Assembly: GCA_000469685.2 (NCBI GenBank)
Contig: LS997567.1
Coordinates: forward strand, 3,462,663-3,526,662
Direction: 5' to 3'
DNA length: 64,000 nt
Source: Haemonchus contortus
Taxonomy: Eukaryota; Nematoda; Chromadorea; Rhabditida; Trichostrongylidae
This document shows positions 1 through 11,200 of this stretch, piece after piece. A program made the position numbers and the translations under genes. Every line of letters begins with the position of its first letter. Position 1 is the first letter of the stretch. Below the pieces are notes generated by a model. That model was not told the origin of the DNA. It ran no database searches and saw only the letters and a list, made by a program, of their open reading frames with translations.

Positions 1-1425
1 ACCGGCATCTGATATAGAATCGACGAGAGGGTCGTCACTATAAAGAAAAGTAAGAGTAGTAATTAAACTATATGGAAATTATCCCAGAAGAAGAAAAGAG
101 ATAAGAAAAACGACCACATTATTCTCTAAAATATTTCATTATTTACGACTGCAAGCCACACAATTCCATTTGGAAAATGACACCGTTCCAACTGTTTGGC
201 TACTTGTAATTATTACCCGAACAATTTCGCGCAATTTACTTTACTTATCTTCTAGTGTTACTTAAAATAAGCAAGGATAGTTCTATACTAATCACGCATT
301 ATTCTTTCAATTATTATAATTAAATCGACGTTGAAATGCAAACTGAACCAATCGATACAGAAATTCTGCAAATTATGAGGTACCTGGGGATAACATGAGT
401 ATGCAGTACAAGAAAGTAAAAGGAAAGTAAGTGCGAAGGCCATAGCCATAACGAAAGGAAAGTGATGTAGCCAGAGCCGCTACCATTTCCCTAATTTTAT
501 CGCTTCATAGTTTTTCAGATACTCAATTTGAGCGCTATATTGAAATAGGACGTAGATATAATTCTATTATATTTTCATCGAGAAAAAGAGATTATTATTA
601 TTAAAAATAACCATACACTTCATTAAATGATTACTTGTTAGTGAAACTATTTATAGAAAGCTTTTAAAAACGCAGCTCACATAATTGCACTCTGTTTCGT
701 CCTAACAAAAACATCTTCGCCTGATATAGACATTTTCCTACGTTGATCATATTCTACACATAGTAAGACGTCATCATGTTGAGACGCGGATTCGGAAATT
801 CGAGGTGATGGCTGACTTGAATTAATATGGGACTAAAAACAGCATTAAAAATCAATTTGCCCAACTGAAAAATAAAAACCAACTTCATTAAATTCATACA
901 TTTCTCAAGTCATAAATTGCTCGACCAAGTCTTTTGATATCACCTAAGCATTTGATTTGTAACGGTGGATCTCGTAAATCGAGTTCGGACAGCATAAGCA
1001 AGGTAGCCCCGTCAATCTGAAAAAAAATCACTTCAAATGAAGGAAATTTCAATCGATATTCAGCGACCAACTTGTTAAAATCAACTAGTGAAACGAAAAC
1101 AAGTTTTTAGCAAAGAATTTTCGTGAAAACATTGAAAATCGAGGATCCATCAAGCATTTGTCATTTTTAATCCTTGACGGTCCCAGCACTAGCCAAAGGG
1201 CAAATGAAAAACGAAAATAAGTCATACTTCAAAGAAATCAATACTTCATACAAGTAAAGGCCTTACTTTATGTTGAACGGCAAATAAATCAGCATACTGT
1301 TGAAAACCAGCATTTTGTAACCAGATGGAGACGTCTTTTGTCGTCCATTCGAAAACTTCTGAAGGCATTACGGTGTCGGTACCGCCGTTCGCCACTATTG
1401 GCGAACGTATTGCCTTTCGTACCAT
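1..1425 (-). CDS. SAMD8/SMSr-like sphingolipid synthase, N-terminal part (SAM domain), partial
   Basis: Exons on the minus strand: 1425-1267 (starts ATG), 1016-900, 832-681 and probably 37-1, running off the left edge. Exons 1 and 2 make a SAM domain: it opens E-W-T-T-K-D-V-S-I-W-L and continues in exon 2 with I-D-G-A-T-L-L and DLRDPPLQIKCLGDIKRL. The last string closely resembles the SAM domain of SAMD8 (SMSr), which makes ceramide phosphoethanolamine in the ER and controls ceramide levels. Exon 3 encodes a polar Ser-rich linker. The six-TM catalytic domain is not in the window. Intron phases are 0, 0, 2, and acceptors are ttttttcag, gtttttag and ctttatag. An in-frame TAA directly precedes the ATG, so the start is firm. 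If the GTATGA donor at 899 is not used, the reading frame ends at 894. The exon at 1-37 is the least certain. Confidence 0.75.
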
Positions 1426-1448
1426 TTATTTTGGTACCCTGTAAAATA
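1423..1448 (-). promoter_or_regulatory. probable spliced-leader trans-splice acceptor of the SAMD8-like gene
   Basis: On the minus strand the start codon is preceded by ATTTATTTTACAG and then 15 nt of leader. A pyrimidine/T-rich acceptor this close to the ATG, with a stop codon in frame before it, is the usual arrangement for nematode spliced-leader addition. A 5'-UTR intron would look the same. Confidence 0.5.
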
Positions 1449-4400
1449 AATTGTTTAAAATGGTAATTAAATAAAAAAGAAAGTAATAATTGGACAAAAG
1501 ACATGTGCAAAATGAAAATGTTACAAATTAATTGAACGTCAATGGGCAATTAGAAAGAAAAACGAAGTTGCAAAAGAGGGAAAAACGGAAAAATCGAATT
1601 TGTCGAGGATGATTGAAGTAAAAGATGTGAAGAGGAATAAATTGCTTACTGAATTCGTCAAAGTTAACTAGTCATATGGGCCAGAAAATCGATATTAAAG
1701 CCGAGTGCCCGGATGAGATGAGGTAAACACAATGAGTGCAATGAGACAGCTATGTCTTAATGTAAGTAAAAAGAAACCAGTTATTGAGAATGTAAGGGCA
1801 AAGTACAAGGGAATGGCCAACAATTTTTTCCTCCCGAGTGAAACACATAAGCCAGCAGCTCGTCGAAGGCTTCACGTCAGAGGCATCTCGTCCACCATGA
1901 CTAATGGCCCAAGAGGAAAAGCTGGCAAAACGGCATTTGTTCAGATTTTCTTTGTCGATTGGCAAACATTAAAGTAAAAAGAGTAATCGATTTGATACCG
2001 ACAACAAGTTAATCAAGTATTACGTCAATGTGACGTGAACAATCAAACGGGGCGATGTTATGACAATCAAAGTGTTCAATGATTACAGTCACCCACTGTA
2101 ATTGAGGCATACTATGCGGGACCCACGTTTCACTTGCTTGCATATTAAGAATTACTAGAAAAGCTCAATCAACATTGAAAAGAAGAGTATTCAATGAAAA
2201 TCAGGTGATGGCAAATTATCCCCCAACGAAATCCCGTCAGTTTTTATCAGAAGTGAACAACATGTGATTTTCAATAAGTATGACCGTAATTAGATTACTT
2301 ACAGTATTACCAGTTCCACAAAGGATACAAAGAAAACAAAGTAAAAAAACATCGTCGCCATAAAACCAGGCCTTATGAGAGGTAGGCCGCGATCACAACT
2401 CATTGAAATAATCACCGCGCAATTTGGAAGGAGAGGGGGACATGTCATGATATATAACTAGTAAAACAGACCAATTTTAAGAATTGACAATTTTCATGGT
2501 CCCGTTGAACTTGGCAGATTGAGATTTGAAGGATGCCCACGGTCACAATCGTACACAAAAACGGGTTTTTGCGTCTGTTCTGCACTTACACCCAAAGACC
2601 TTCAGCCGATTTCCGATATGACTAATTGTAAGCTGCAGATGGATTTTTTTCTATAACCAGTAAACAATCCTATACAACAATAACCTTAGTAAACAATTAA
2701 GAAGAAAATAGAGTTAATGTGGTGGAATTACAGCTGCCTGCCCTGCTTGTGAGTATTGACTGGGCTAACTAAGGGGCTCCTGAATACTCTAGTAGGCAGT
2801 GCTTAGGTGCCGGGTGGGTGCATTCTCTCTCCCACTTTCAATGTCCTTTATTGATTGCCATGAGATCAAGGACAAACAAAAGGGTCATAGAAAATAAATC
2901 TGTCAAAATATCGAAAACAAATCGCAATCGAAGTCATTAGCAACGAAATATTGCCGCAAAGCGTTTCACGAAATACCGCATGGAATGATGGCAGGAGCGC
3001 CGGGGACGCAGAGGGGGCACTCTCGCCGTCTGGACTCTGCCTACTTGTAGATGGAGAACGACCATTAGCTTTCAGTTTTTATTCGCACGAATAAGTCGCT
3101 CACCACCACACATGACAACGGAAAACGGATAATAATGGGTGCTCCTGATGACCCCACGTGATAAATGAACTGTCCCCTATTGACGTGTGAAGGGGCGTTC
3201 CACGTGGTTGAGATATTTTTTTTCTATCGCGTTCGCTAACCAGAAAAAATGTCCTGGCAATCATAGGTCGCCTTGTGATACGTCGTCATGGAGAGAACAG
3301 TATGTTGCGCCGGGCAACTCACCGCTGTATCAGTTTTCTCAACGAACAATTGTTTATATCGATTTACATTCATGCAACTATAATAGTGAGTGGTTAACTC
3401 CCCTAAACGATATCCGCCGCGAGCCCGGTGATTGGCTAGCTGGGTCCGCCTACTTAGGATCGCTCCGCCCACATCGTAGCATCACGTGTTCCTGACAACA
3501 CAGGAGCAATCTACCTACTGTAAACTCAACAATACGGGACTTGGCTCTCAGTAAGAGTAATGGAGTCGTTTTACTGTCTGGTCTACATTTGAGATGAAGG
3601 GGATGGGAAAAAGAGAATGACCTTGATGAAATTCGAGCGTTGTGTAGTTCTGTTGTAGCACTATTCCCCCCTATCACACAGGCAAAGATATCAGCTGGTC
3701 TCCCGTGACTTTGATGTAACATCTTTTTGTTCTGACAAGTTCTCAGTGCATTTTTTCGTCGACCTGCCACCATGACCATGGGTCTGTCTAGGAACACCTG
3801 CAGTTGCTCTCTGGGGGAAAACATGCAAACGATCAGCTGTTCGGGAGACGAGTCGGCCGTTGGCTTTTTTCTCATTGGCGCATTATGATAGACAAGTGGT
3901 CGAACACTTTTCGAGAGTACATTTCGTTTAGCGAAATTACTTCATAAATACGTGAATCAGGCGGATACAGTACCTCATTTCTTTGGAATGCCGGTTTAAA
4001 GTACCGATTGAGTAAGTATAGTATAGTAAGTATAAGTATAGAGTTTTAAGTGAGAACAATTCAGTACCGATTTAAAGAACCATATGTTTTTGCAAAATTC
4101 CCAAAAAACGAACTTTACTGGACTGGTTTTTAGCAGCAAGAATTCACAGAAAGGTTGCTATCGGTTCGTCTCCCAGAGAGAATTCGAACAGGAAAGACAA
4201 GGTGGCCCAAGGTAGCTGTCACCATTGCACGGAAAATGGTACAGGAGTCGAGAAATGGCTTCAGGTTCGAACAAAACTTAAATCTTATGACCCTGAAAAA
4301 TCAATAAATAAGTGGACGAACTAGGCTTGTTGTGAAAGGACAGAAAAGTACTTCAAAGACGGCAGTGTGTAAAAAGTACACATCAATGTTCACTGATGGG

Positions 4401-5384
4401 GAACCGGAATCCGTTGACATTTTTTCCAAAAAGTAGGACTCGTTCCTTTTGTATCCATAAGTTAAGACCTGTACTAATCGTCTTACCGAGTGGACGGACA
4501 AGACAGGACATTCGATAGGGAAGTGCAGAACAGAGACTTGGGAGACCAAACAGGAGTGTGTGGGGAAGGAAAGGCCTGACAGGAAAGCTGGCTGACCTTT
4601 GTTCGAAAGCCTGTGGATTATTGCAGTGATGAAACTCTCATTCTTTGACTCGGATACATTTTATAAGGGACCCCAGAAAAGCTAGCATGAGGGAGTGTGA
4701 TTGAACAGAAAGCAGTGGGCATGGCGTAGCTCTCCTGTGATTGGCTGCAGCCATATTTAGCCAATGACGAACCGGCGAAGAACGTAAATGGTAAGAAATG
4801 GTTATATGAATATCGGATAGCTGAAAAACCTGGTTGATAATTGAGAAGCCTTCAGGATTGATGCTTTGACGAGACGCAAAATATTGCAAATAGATGGCAA
4901 CGTATCGCTCGGTCGTATTGGAGACCTCAACTCTGGAAAAAACGGGTACTACCATTGAGAAGTAACTGGTAATTAGATTAGTAATACAAGAAAGTGCTGG
5001 AGTTATGAATTGCTTTCAAAATAGAGTTCAATGCATTGAAAAATCGGTTACCAAGGTGCCCTATGCGTATAGAGGGAGACACCAATGGCGACTTGGTCAT
5101 AAGTGTGACTGCTTTCACCATGGACACTATTACTATGGACGGTAAACACGCCTGTAAACACGAAAACAAACATTACACCATCTGCCGACCACTGGTTCTC
5201 CAACAACAAGACCGAGATTACTATTTGTCTTTTGTTATACTACACCTTGTTCTTCTTTGATGATTCCTTGCACAAAGGCAACGAGAAGGTGACATGAACA
5301 CTGAAAAGGCCGAAAACCGAGAGCCCTTACCAAAATCGTGTTGTACAGAAAAATGAAACAGTACCGTGGTTCTGGGGTACCTCC
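1441..5384. other. intergenic region, no gene recognised
   Basis: Several short open frames occur on both strands (for example minus 3450-3875 and minus 4638-4955), but none has a recognisable domain, flanking splice sites or codon structure. A small TA-rich simple repeat of GTAAGTATA-like units lies near 4010-4045. Otherwise I see no RNA gene or repeat I can name. Confidence 0.4.
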
Positions 5385-5578
5385 CATGCCAACCGATCCG
5401 TCCATTCCTTCGAGGGAGGTAATTGGTGCCAGACTCCCAGATAGGATTAAGAATTTGATTTGTGCTCTGACTGGGCAACCTAGGTCAATGTATGGGCCAT
5501 ATCATTCAAATCGCCAATACGGCTCTGAAATGAAGTCAAATGCGGGGCCCATCCCAATACGAGATTGATCAAGGTCAG
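5385..5578 (+). repeat. SINE-A fragment (3' body of a tRNA-derived repeat)
   Basis: The stretch matches by eye the body of the dispersed SINE-A family in this window: a segment like 'gactcccagataggatt', then 'gtcaatgtatgggccatat', then the tail 'ctgaaatgaagtcaaatgcggggcccatccc', ending near 'gattgatcaa'. The tRNA-like head with its B-box is missing or too diverged to see. Confidence 0.5.
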
Positions 5579-6570
5579 TGAACTTCTCCATTCATCCTTC
5601 AGATGAGAGTCGTTGGAAACAGCCTCCCCTCAGAAGAACAAAAAAGATTCGATCAGCGCTCATACTCCAACCTGTGCTATTAGAAGGGATCGCTGATCTT
5701 CTGCTAGCCACCTATTGCAAGAATGCTTCACGATTATTTAGGTTTTGAAATTTCTAAATTGCTTTTCGACAATTTTCAATGTTTCGCACGTTTGATGAGA
5801 AAAAGACGCAGGCTTTCTTTGTCATTCTCAGTATTCTTTTTGAGCGTTCATACTCGTTCTTTTCGAAACGGCCTTTGACCACACCTTTCTGCTGTGACTG
5901 CACTTCGTAATGAAATGCCGATCCTTAGCAGGCACTGCACTTCACAAAACTGAATACATTAAACAACCGATACACAAGGCTTTACACTTCAAGTACATAT
6001 TCCCTAGAAACCCATCCAAAGGAAGATAGGTGCTGTAACAGAATTTCGTAAAACGGTTTCCCTCTTGTACTGCAGAAGTAGGAGTTGTCCTGCCTGGTAC
6101 ATTCCCCATTGGTGGACTGTTGACTTGAACCTCTTGGCTTGTCAACCCGCCAATAAGAAATGCCTTGGGTACATCGATGATTTCGTATTTGCACCCTCAG
6201 GCGCTTATCCGTTTGTTTCTATTTTATATTATATTATTTATTATTATTAGTATTACTTATTCACTAATTATTTTTTATCTATTTGTTTATTCGGTTGTTT
6301 CGTTTTCGAACAACTTCATAGTATAATACAACGATCCTCCATGACTATTTACTTCTCGAATGAATTCAAAATACTTTACCAGTTTCCGAAGTTTCTTATG
6401 ATTGTTGAAAAAAAGATGAAAAGTTTCTTGAAGAAGTCCATCTCACGGTCCTCGAAGATATGTTGTGTCTATGGTGTTCAATCCGATCTAAGATCCCGGA
6501 ATTATCGTAGACAGAACTAGTTTGAAACCGAAAATCTATTCGTAGATCTGTTATAGCAGATAATCTCAAG
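5579..6570. other. intergenic, AT-rich upstream region of the collagen
   Basis: No gene recognised. A TTATTATTATTAG-type low-complexity stretch lies near 6230-6300. The right end probably holds the collagen promoter. Confidence 0.4.
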
Positions 6571-6575
6571 TTTAC

Positions 6576-6583
6576 TATATAAG
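6576..6583 (+). promoter_or_regulatory. TATA box candidate for the collagen gene
   Basis: The sequence is TATATAAG in a CTATATAAGG context, about 260 nt upstream of the first collagen exon I can defend. Cuticle collagens are strongly pulsed genes and commonly have TATA elements. The distance implies either a long leader or an additional 5' exon between here and 6842. Confidence 0.4.
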
Positions 6584-6841
6584 GTCCTTGAAGTCATGCA
6601 GTAACCATCAAGCACTCGAACATTCGACTTATCCAGTAATCCAGTCCTCCTAAATGGTTCAAAGCAATTCCTCACAAGTTTCTTCTCATCCCTTTCTCTC
6701 CGGTTGAAACAAATTATTCAAAAATGACCGGTGGGCCGTGGGATCCTGAAAAATGGATTTTTGCTTGGCTTTTTCCCGAATTTCCCCTCTCAAGAACTTC
6801 TAGAGTTTTTGGATTTCCCGAACAGAATTTGATTCTTGCAG

Positions 6842-8972
6842 ATGGGAAAATACCCTTCACCCTTCCTTGCCACGTCTACGAACTTTGCAACGCTCCTGTC
6901 GGGATGCGCCTTTCTAGCACTGGTATGTCATTTACTTCATGATATCCTCAACCTCCCTCTCACCCTTTACTTTATACATTTCCTCCCAGGTCATCTCGAT
7001 GCCCGTTCTGTTCACCATCATGAACAACATCGAAGAGGAACTGATGGAATCACGAGAAGTCTTCAGTGAGATGACAAACGTCATGTGGAAAGATCTGATG
7101 AATGAGAATGACCTAATCCGCAGAACGTCCCGTCAAGCAGCTTGTACGTCACACTCTCTTTGATTTACTTGTTAGTAGTTATTTTGTTTTGTCTTTAGAC
7201 AGACAAGACGCTGGATCCGCCAGTGGAGGAGTTGCTGGAGCTGGAGGAGCAAGTGCACAATTCGAATCTGGAAGTGGAGCTGGACAAACAGGATCTGGAT
7301 CTGGGCAATCCGCTGCTCACGGTGGTGTAGGAGGCGGAGGAGGCGGAGTGAGCTACAACAGTGGAGCTGGTGGAGCTGGTGGAGCTGGTCTACACGGTGG
7401 AGCTGGTGGAGCTGGTGGAGCTAGTGGAGCTGGTGGAGCTGGTCTACATGGTGGAGCTGGTGGAGCTGGTGGAGCTAGTGGAGCTCATGGAGCTGGTGGA
7501 GCCGGTCTAGCTGGTGGAGCTGGGGGAGCCGGTGGAGCTGCTGGAGCTGCTGGAGCTGGTGGAGCTGGTGGAGCTGGTCTACATGGTGGAGCTGGTGGAG
7601 CCGGTGGAGGTGGTGGAGTCAACACCTGCCCACCTGGACCGAAGGGTCCTAAGGGAGCTCCTGGAGAGAGAGGTATGATTGCCTTCACTTCCTCTGCAAT
7701 AATCCGCTAGGATAAATACTTTCAGGAATCGATGGTAACCCCGGATCTGCTGGATTGCCTGGAAGAACTGGGTTGGCAGCAAATGGCCTGTCTGATGCAG
7801 AGTGTGCTCCATGTCCCAGAGGCCCACCCGGTCCACCTGGATACAAGGGAAAGCATGGTGCACGTGGGCCAAAGGTACAGTCTGATCTTTTTGAAAATAC
7901 TGAGCATTTTTTTGACTAGATCATTTCAAGGGTGAGAAGGGCCCACAAGGAAAGCCTGGTGATGATGGAGCTCCCGGAGATGAAGGTGTAGATGGTTCCC
8001 CAGGTCTTCCTGGACCAGTCGGTGCCCAAGGAGAGAGAGGTTGGTTCCTCATTGAGCTTGAATACAACCACACCCCGATAACCAAAGTTCCCATTTAGGA
8101 CCTCCTGGACTTGACGCCCGCGGCACAGTCAAAGGAGCTCCAGGACCTCAAGGAGAGATGGGACCAGCAGGAATGCCCGGAGACGAAGGACTTCCAGGAG
8201 AGCGCGGCGACGACGCTTTGCCAGGACCACAAGGACCTCCTGGACCTGTTGTAGGTTTTGGAAGGTTTTCATTATACATATATTGTTGAGGAACCTAGTT
8301 GACGTCATTCAGGGGGCACCTGGCGAGGCCGGCCCACCTGGTTTCCCTGGTCTTCCTGGTCGTAGTGGAAGGAACGGTGATGATGCAGAATACTGCCCTT
8401 GCCCTGATAGATCGAAAAAGCGTAAGTTCAATGTTTCAGTAACATTCAAGCTCCCAAACCACCAGTTATCCAAATTCAGCATCCTATGCACTGCCAAAAG
8501 AGGACAAGTACCAAGAAAATGCACCAGAAGGGCAGGGTGCATCTTTGGCACAACACAGTTCGAAGTTCAGCGCTAGCGAGAAAGGTGAAATCTTCAAAAC
8601 TTTTAGTCTCTGGTTGAGCTTCAGTTCATTACATACATTTACAGTACCACTAGGAGAAGGAGCTATCGTAGCCACAGCTGGAGGAGCATCGGCCAATAAG
8701 GACTTTAATGCCGTTGGCCCAGACGGTGGACCACCAGTCTCGGATGGTGGAGCTCGCGTTGTTGCTAGCCCGGTAAGGCTTCAAACTCACTATTTCTACT
8801 TGTACTGCCTTGAAAAACGAACATTCAGGGACCAATTGGGGCTGAACCTGCTGGTGCTGGTGCAGGTGGTGCAAGTGGTGCAGGTCGTGCTGACTATCAA
8901 ACGAAAGCCCACGTTGTTGACAAGAAAGCCCTTGCTCGTGCTCTTCGCAGAAAACTCTTCCTCAAGGCCTAA
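6842..8972 (+). CDS. nematode cuticle collagen with a Gly/Ala-rich N-terminal block (534 aa)
   Basis: Ten exons: 6842-6922, 6990-7143, 7199-7672, 7726-7874, 7931-8039, 8099-8250, 8313-8421, 8480-8584, 8645-8772, 8829-8972. All phases match and the frame is open to TAA at 8970. This is a structural protein of the secreted exoskeleton. Residues 8-38 form a hydrophobic signal anchor; an RxxR-type processing site (R-T-S-R) lies at 72-75. About 84-216 are Gly/Ala/Ser-rich, largely built on (GGA), not Gly-X-Y. Then come Gly-X-Y blocks with nematode-type Cys clusters (NTCPPG, AECAPCP, EYCPCP), and a long Ser/Lys/Gly tail of about 130 residues. A TGA in frame at 6830-6832 followed by TTGCAG means 6842 is either the start (leader spliced at 6841) or an exon boundary. 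I cannot place it in a named collagen group. I infer moult-linked hypodermal expression from the family. Confidence 0.9.
7355..7620 (+). repeat. (GGTGGAGCT)n-like coding minisatellite inside the collagen
   Basis: Units of GGTGGAGCT and variants (GCTAGTGGA, GGTCTACATGGT) are tandemly repeated inside exon 3 and encode GGAGGAG-type peptide with LHGG interruptions. A larger period is visible: the block reading [15 protein letters not shown] recurs. Such arrays are prone to length change in multiples of 9 nt, which preserves the frame. Confidence 0.85.
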
Positions 8973-9001
8973 GAGAAGAGTTGATGTGGCCTACAATGTT
9001 G

Positions 9002-9007
9002 AAATAA
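9002..9007 (+). terminator. polyadenylation signal of the collagen gene
   Basis: AATAAA lies 29 nt after the TAA stop, a normal position for a nematode 3' end. Confidence 0.7.
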
Positions 9008-9009
9008 AT

Positions 9010-9551
9010 TCTTATACTCAATTTTTGTCTGCATTAAAAAAAATCGAGATGAAAAATTATTGAGAAGACTACCCTTAAAGGGCTCTGGTTATGACATCTC
9101 AGGTGGGACAGCCTCTTATGAAATAGTTGAGCCCTCCCCAGCAGTCAGAAACGTTGAAATAATGATGATCTCGCCATGGGCTCTGAAATGGGTACAGTAG
9201 ACTCGAAGCGCTTCAGCTTTACAAAGGCTAGCCCCTTGGAGCTAAGCTGGCAGTGGCTTCAAGGGTTAGACCTACTGCATACTTACCGTAAGACAGTAAA
9301 GCAATAGCATCAACCCCACACGAGGCCACTGAAGTGGTTCACAGTAGGCCTATAACGATTCAGCTTTAAACACAACTTGTCCCCTCTAGGCCTACCTTCA
9401 TTGGGAACCAAGAATACAACTAGTCCCTCTAGAGGCATGCCTTCTTGGAGCATTTGTGCAGTAGCTTCTAGGTAAAGGATGTATGGAACTTCTATTATTT
9501 TACTGGAAATCGCCTAAGTATAACTGACCACCACAAGCCCTGAAAAGCCAG
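9010..9551. other. intergenic, nothing recognised
   Basis: A stretch of about 540 nt between the collagen 3' end and the TTAA-flanked elements. No coding exon, tRNA or clear repeat seen. Confidence 0.4.
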
Positions 9552-9806
9552 TTAAAGGCACAGTTCACGATAGAAATAGCTTTTCAAACTTCTAGGATGA
9601 ACTTGAGATCCCAGGATAGCAAAAGAGATGTTGTCGTGTCGAAAAACGGGCTAAATAGAGCGTGTCGAGGATCCCAAAGCAGCTTAGTCGACGTACTTAC
9701 ACAAAAGCGGATCATTTTTCACGACGTTGACGAAGCTATAGAGGTTGTACAATTCGTACTGGGATAGTGCATACGTAGAGTGCATGCGTTGCATGCAGGC
9801 AGTTAA
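9552..9806. mobile_element. left terminus of a TTAA-flanked inverted-repeat element, truncated
   Basis: TTAA at 9552-9555 is followed by AGGCACAGTTCACGATA, the terminal motif shared with the elements at 9807 and 10475. No matching right end is seen before the next left end at 9807, so this copy is truncated or interrupted. Confidence 0.45.
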
Positions 9807-10470
9807 AGGCACCGTTAACATGATTTTGGGTAATCCAGATTATGATGAAAAACGAAAGACAAGATCGAAACTAGTGCGACTGAGGTGAAGAAACTGCTTG
9901 CATCGGTGTTTTCATAGTGAAAAAAGGCCTCGAAAAAAACGTTAAAAAGGGGGCTGGACGTGAATGAAACCAGAAAAATGAAGAAGGTGGGGCGCCCGGA
10001 CGAGCTAAAGAGTGCGTTTCACTGCGCGCGTATGGGTCCTGGTGCGAAGAACAGACAATGGTAATCCACAATTCATTCACTTATAAGCATAAATAAACAA
10101 AAAAATCTTAGTAACAGCAAAAGTAGCTCACCTTTTCCAGCCTGTAGGAGTAGAAAATCAAATAAGGGATCGCGGCAGCAAAAAGAAAAACAGAGGAAAG
10201 GAGAATGGGAGAAAAACATCGCCTCATCAGTCGGCGGTTAGCTTTTTGTGCGTGGGTCCTAGAACGAATAATAGCAATCTGTTTTGTCTCGACACTCGTC
10301 TAACGTGACACAGATGAAGGGGCGGAGGGCGACCGTGGATACCTCTCCGGCCCCTTATTATGCCCTATCCAGCCGTTTTCCGACCTCATTCCTGTACGAA
10401 TGGTACCAGAGGGGGCTTCGAATTCAAACCATGCGCAAATCTCCGAAACCTCTACTTGTGAACAGTGCCT
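9807..10470. mobile_element. non-autonomous TTAA-flanked DNA transposon
   Basis: It starts with AGGCACCGTTAACATGA just after TTAA (9803-9806) and ends with TTGTGAACAGTGCCT just before TTAA (10471-10474); the two ends are near reverse complements. Its interior has no transposase-like frame. It contains 'ccttattatgccctatccagccgttttccgacctc' near 10350, whose relatives occur near 15420, 27420 and 49620. Insertion at TTAA is a piggyBac-superfamily habit, but the family name is inference. Confidence 0.55.
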
Positions 10471-10634
10471 TTAAAGGCACTGTTCGCGATAATTCAATGG
10501 GCGGGCACGTCACGTCAACGACGTGTCCGCCTCTCATTCGACGCCACGTCAGACTGTCTGACGTGACATCGAATGAGAGGCTGACACGTCATCAACACAC
10601 CCGCCCATTGAATCATCGCGAACAGTGCCTTCAA
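10471..10634. mobile_element. fully palindromic foldback MITE with TTAA-type flanks
   Basis: Nearly the whole 156-nt body is an inverted repeat. The left arm begins AGGCACTGTTCGCGAT at 10475, the right arm ends ATCGCGAACAGTGCCT at 10630, and the symmetry centre is about 10552 (GTCAGACTGTCTGAC). The arms match through 'ttcaatgggcggg' and 'cctctcattcga'. Flanks are TTAA (10471-10474, shared with the preceding element) and TCAA, presumably a mutated TTAA. It carries no coding capacity. Confidence 0.75.
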
Positions 10635-11200
10635 ATGTAGCCAGCTGTACGCAGTGGCGTACATACATATTTGGGCAGCTCGTCCAAACATCCTTTCTGT
10701 GCAATTTTGGCGTCACGTTTTCATCTAAACCCTGATTTTATTAGTTTTTTGAGCCTACAATTTTCGGAATACCCCACCTCTCGAGCTTCCTTTCCTTTTT
10801 CGCACTGCTCTAAACTATCACTCCAATTACTCGTTTAGAACCATATATCCCAAAAATTATAGCAAACAGTACTGTCTTCGGAGATTTTTTGTGTAGATAA
10901 AAGGGTTGTTCTGTCAAAATCTCTACCAGGGTTCAATGTCCATTTTCGAGTTTAATACCACTAACGTTATGTTTATAACCAGTCAGCTGGCTGAAGGAAC
11001 CACCAACTGACATAGCGTGTAAATTAGGAAAATAGAGAAAGGACGAAAAAAAGCAATACAACAGAACATAAGAGGCGTTACTTCATCTCATTAGAAAGTC
11101 CGTAGAGTAGACAGGATCTGATTTAATATCATCAGTAACGCTTCAGAAAGGAGTACTACAGATACGCAAAAAGTGCAGCTGCTTTTTACATCGTCGGATG
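10635..11200. other. intergenic, nothing recognised
   Basis: No exon, RNA gene or clear repeat seen. A near-identical phrase 'tttattcacctggRtg' occurs twice just after this stretch (about 11211 and 11253), possibly a tandem motif of the LINE 5' region. Confidence 0.35.

Noticed and set aside
430..500. Minus-strand hydrophobic stretch as the first TM of the SAMD8-like enzyme
   Set aside because: The hydrophobic frame is interrupted by TAG next to the only acceptor, and the in-phase frame lacks SMSr similarity.
6724..6942. Upstream open frame near the collagen as its first exon
   Set aside because: It is in a different frame from the collagen N-terminus and has no good donor; the GTGGGC after ATGACCG is weak.
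7485..7688. Proline/alanine-rich minus-strand protein
   Set aside because: It is the antisense shadow of the Gly/Ala collagen block (GGA/GCT read backwards as TCC/AGC-type codons).
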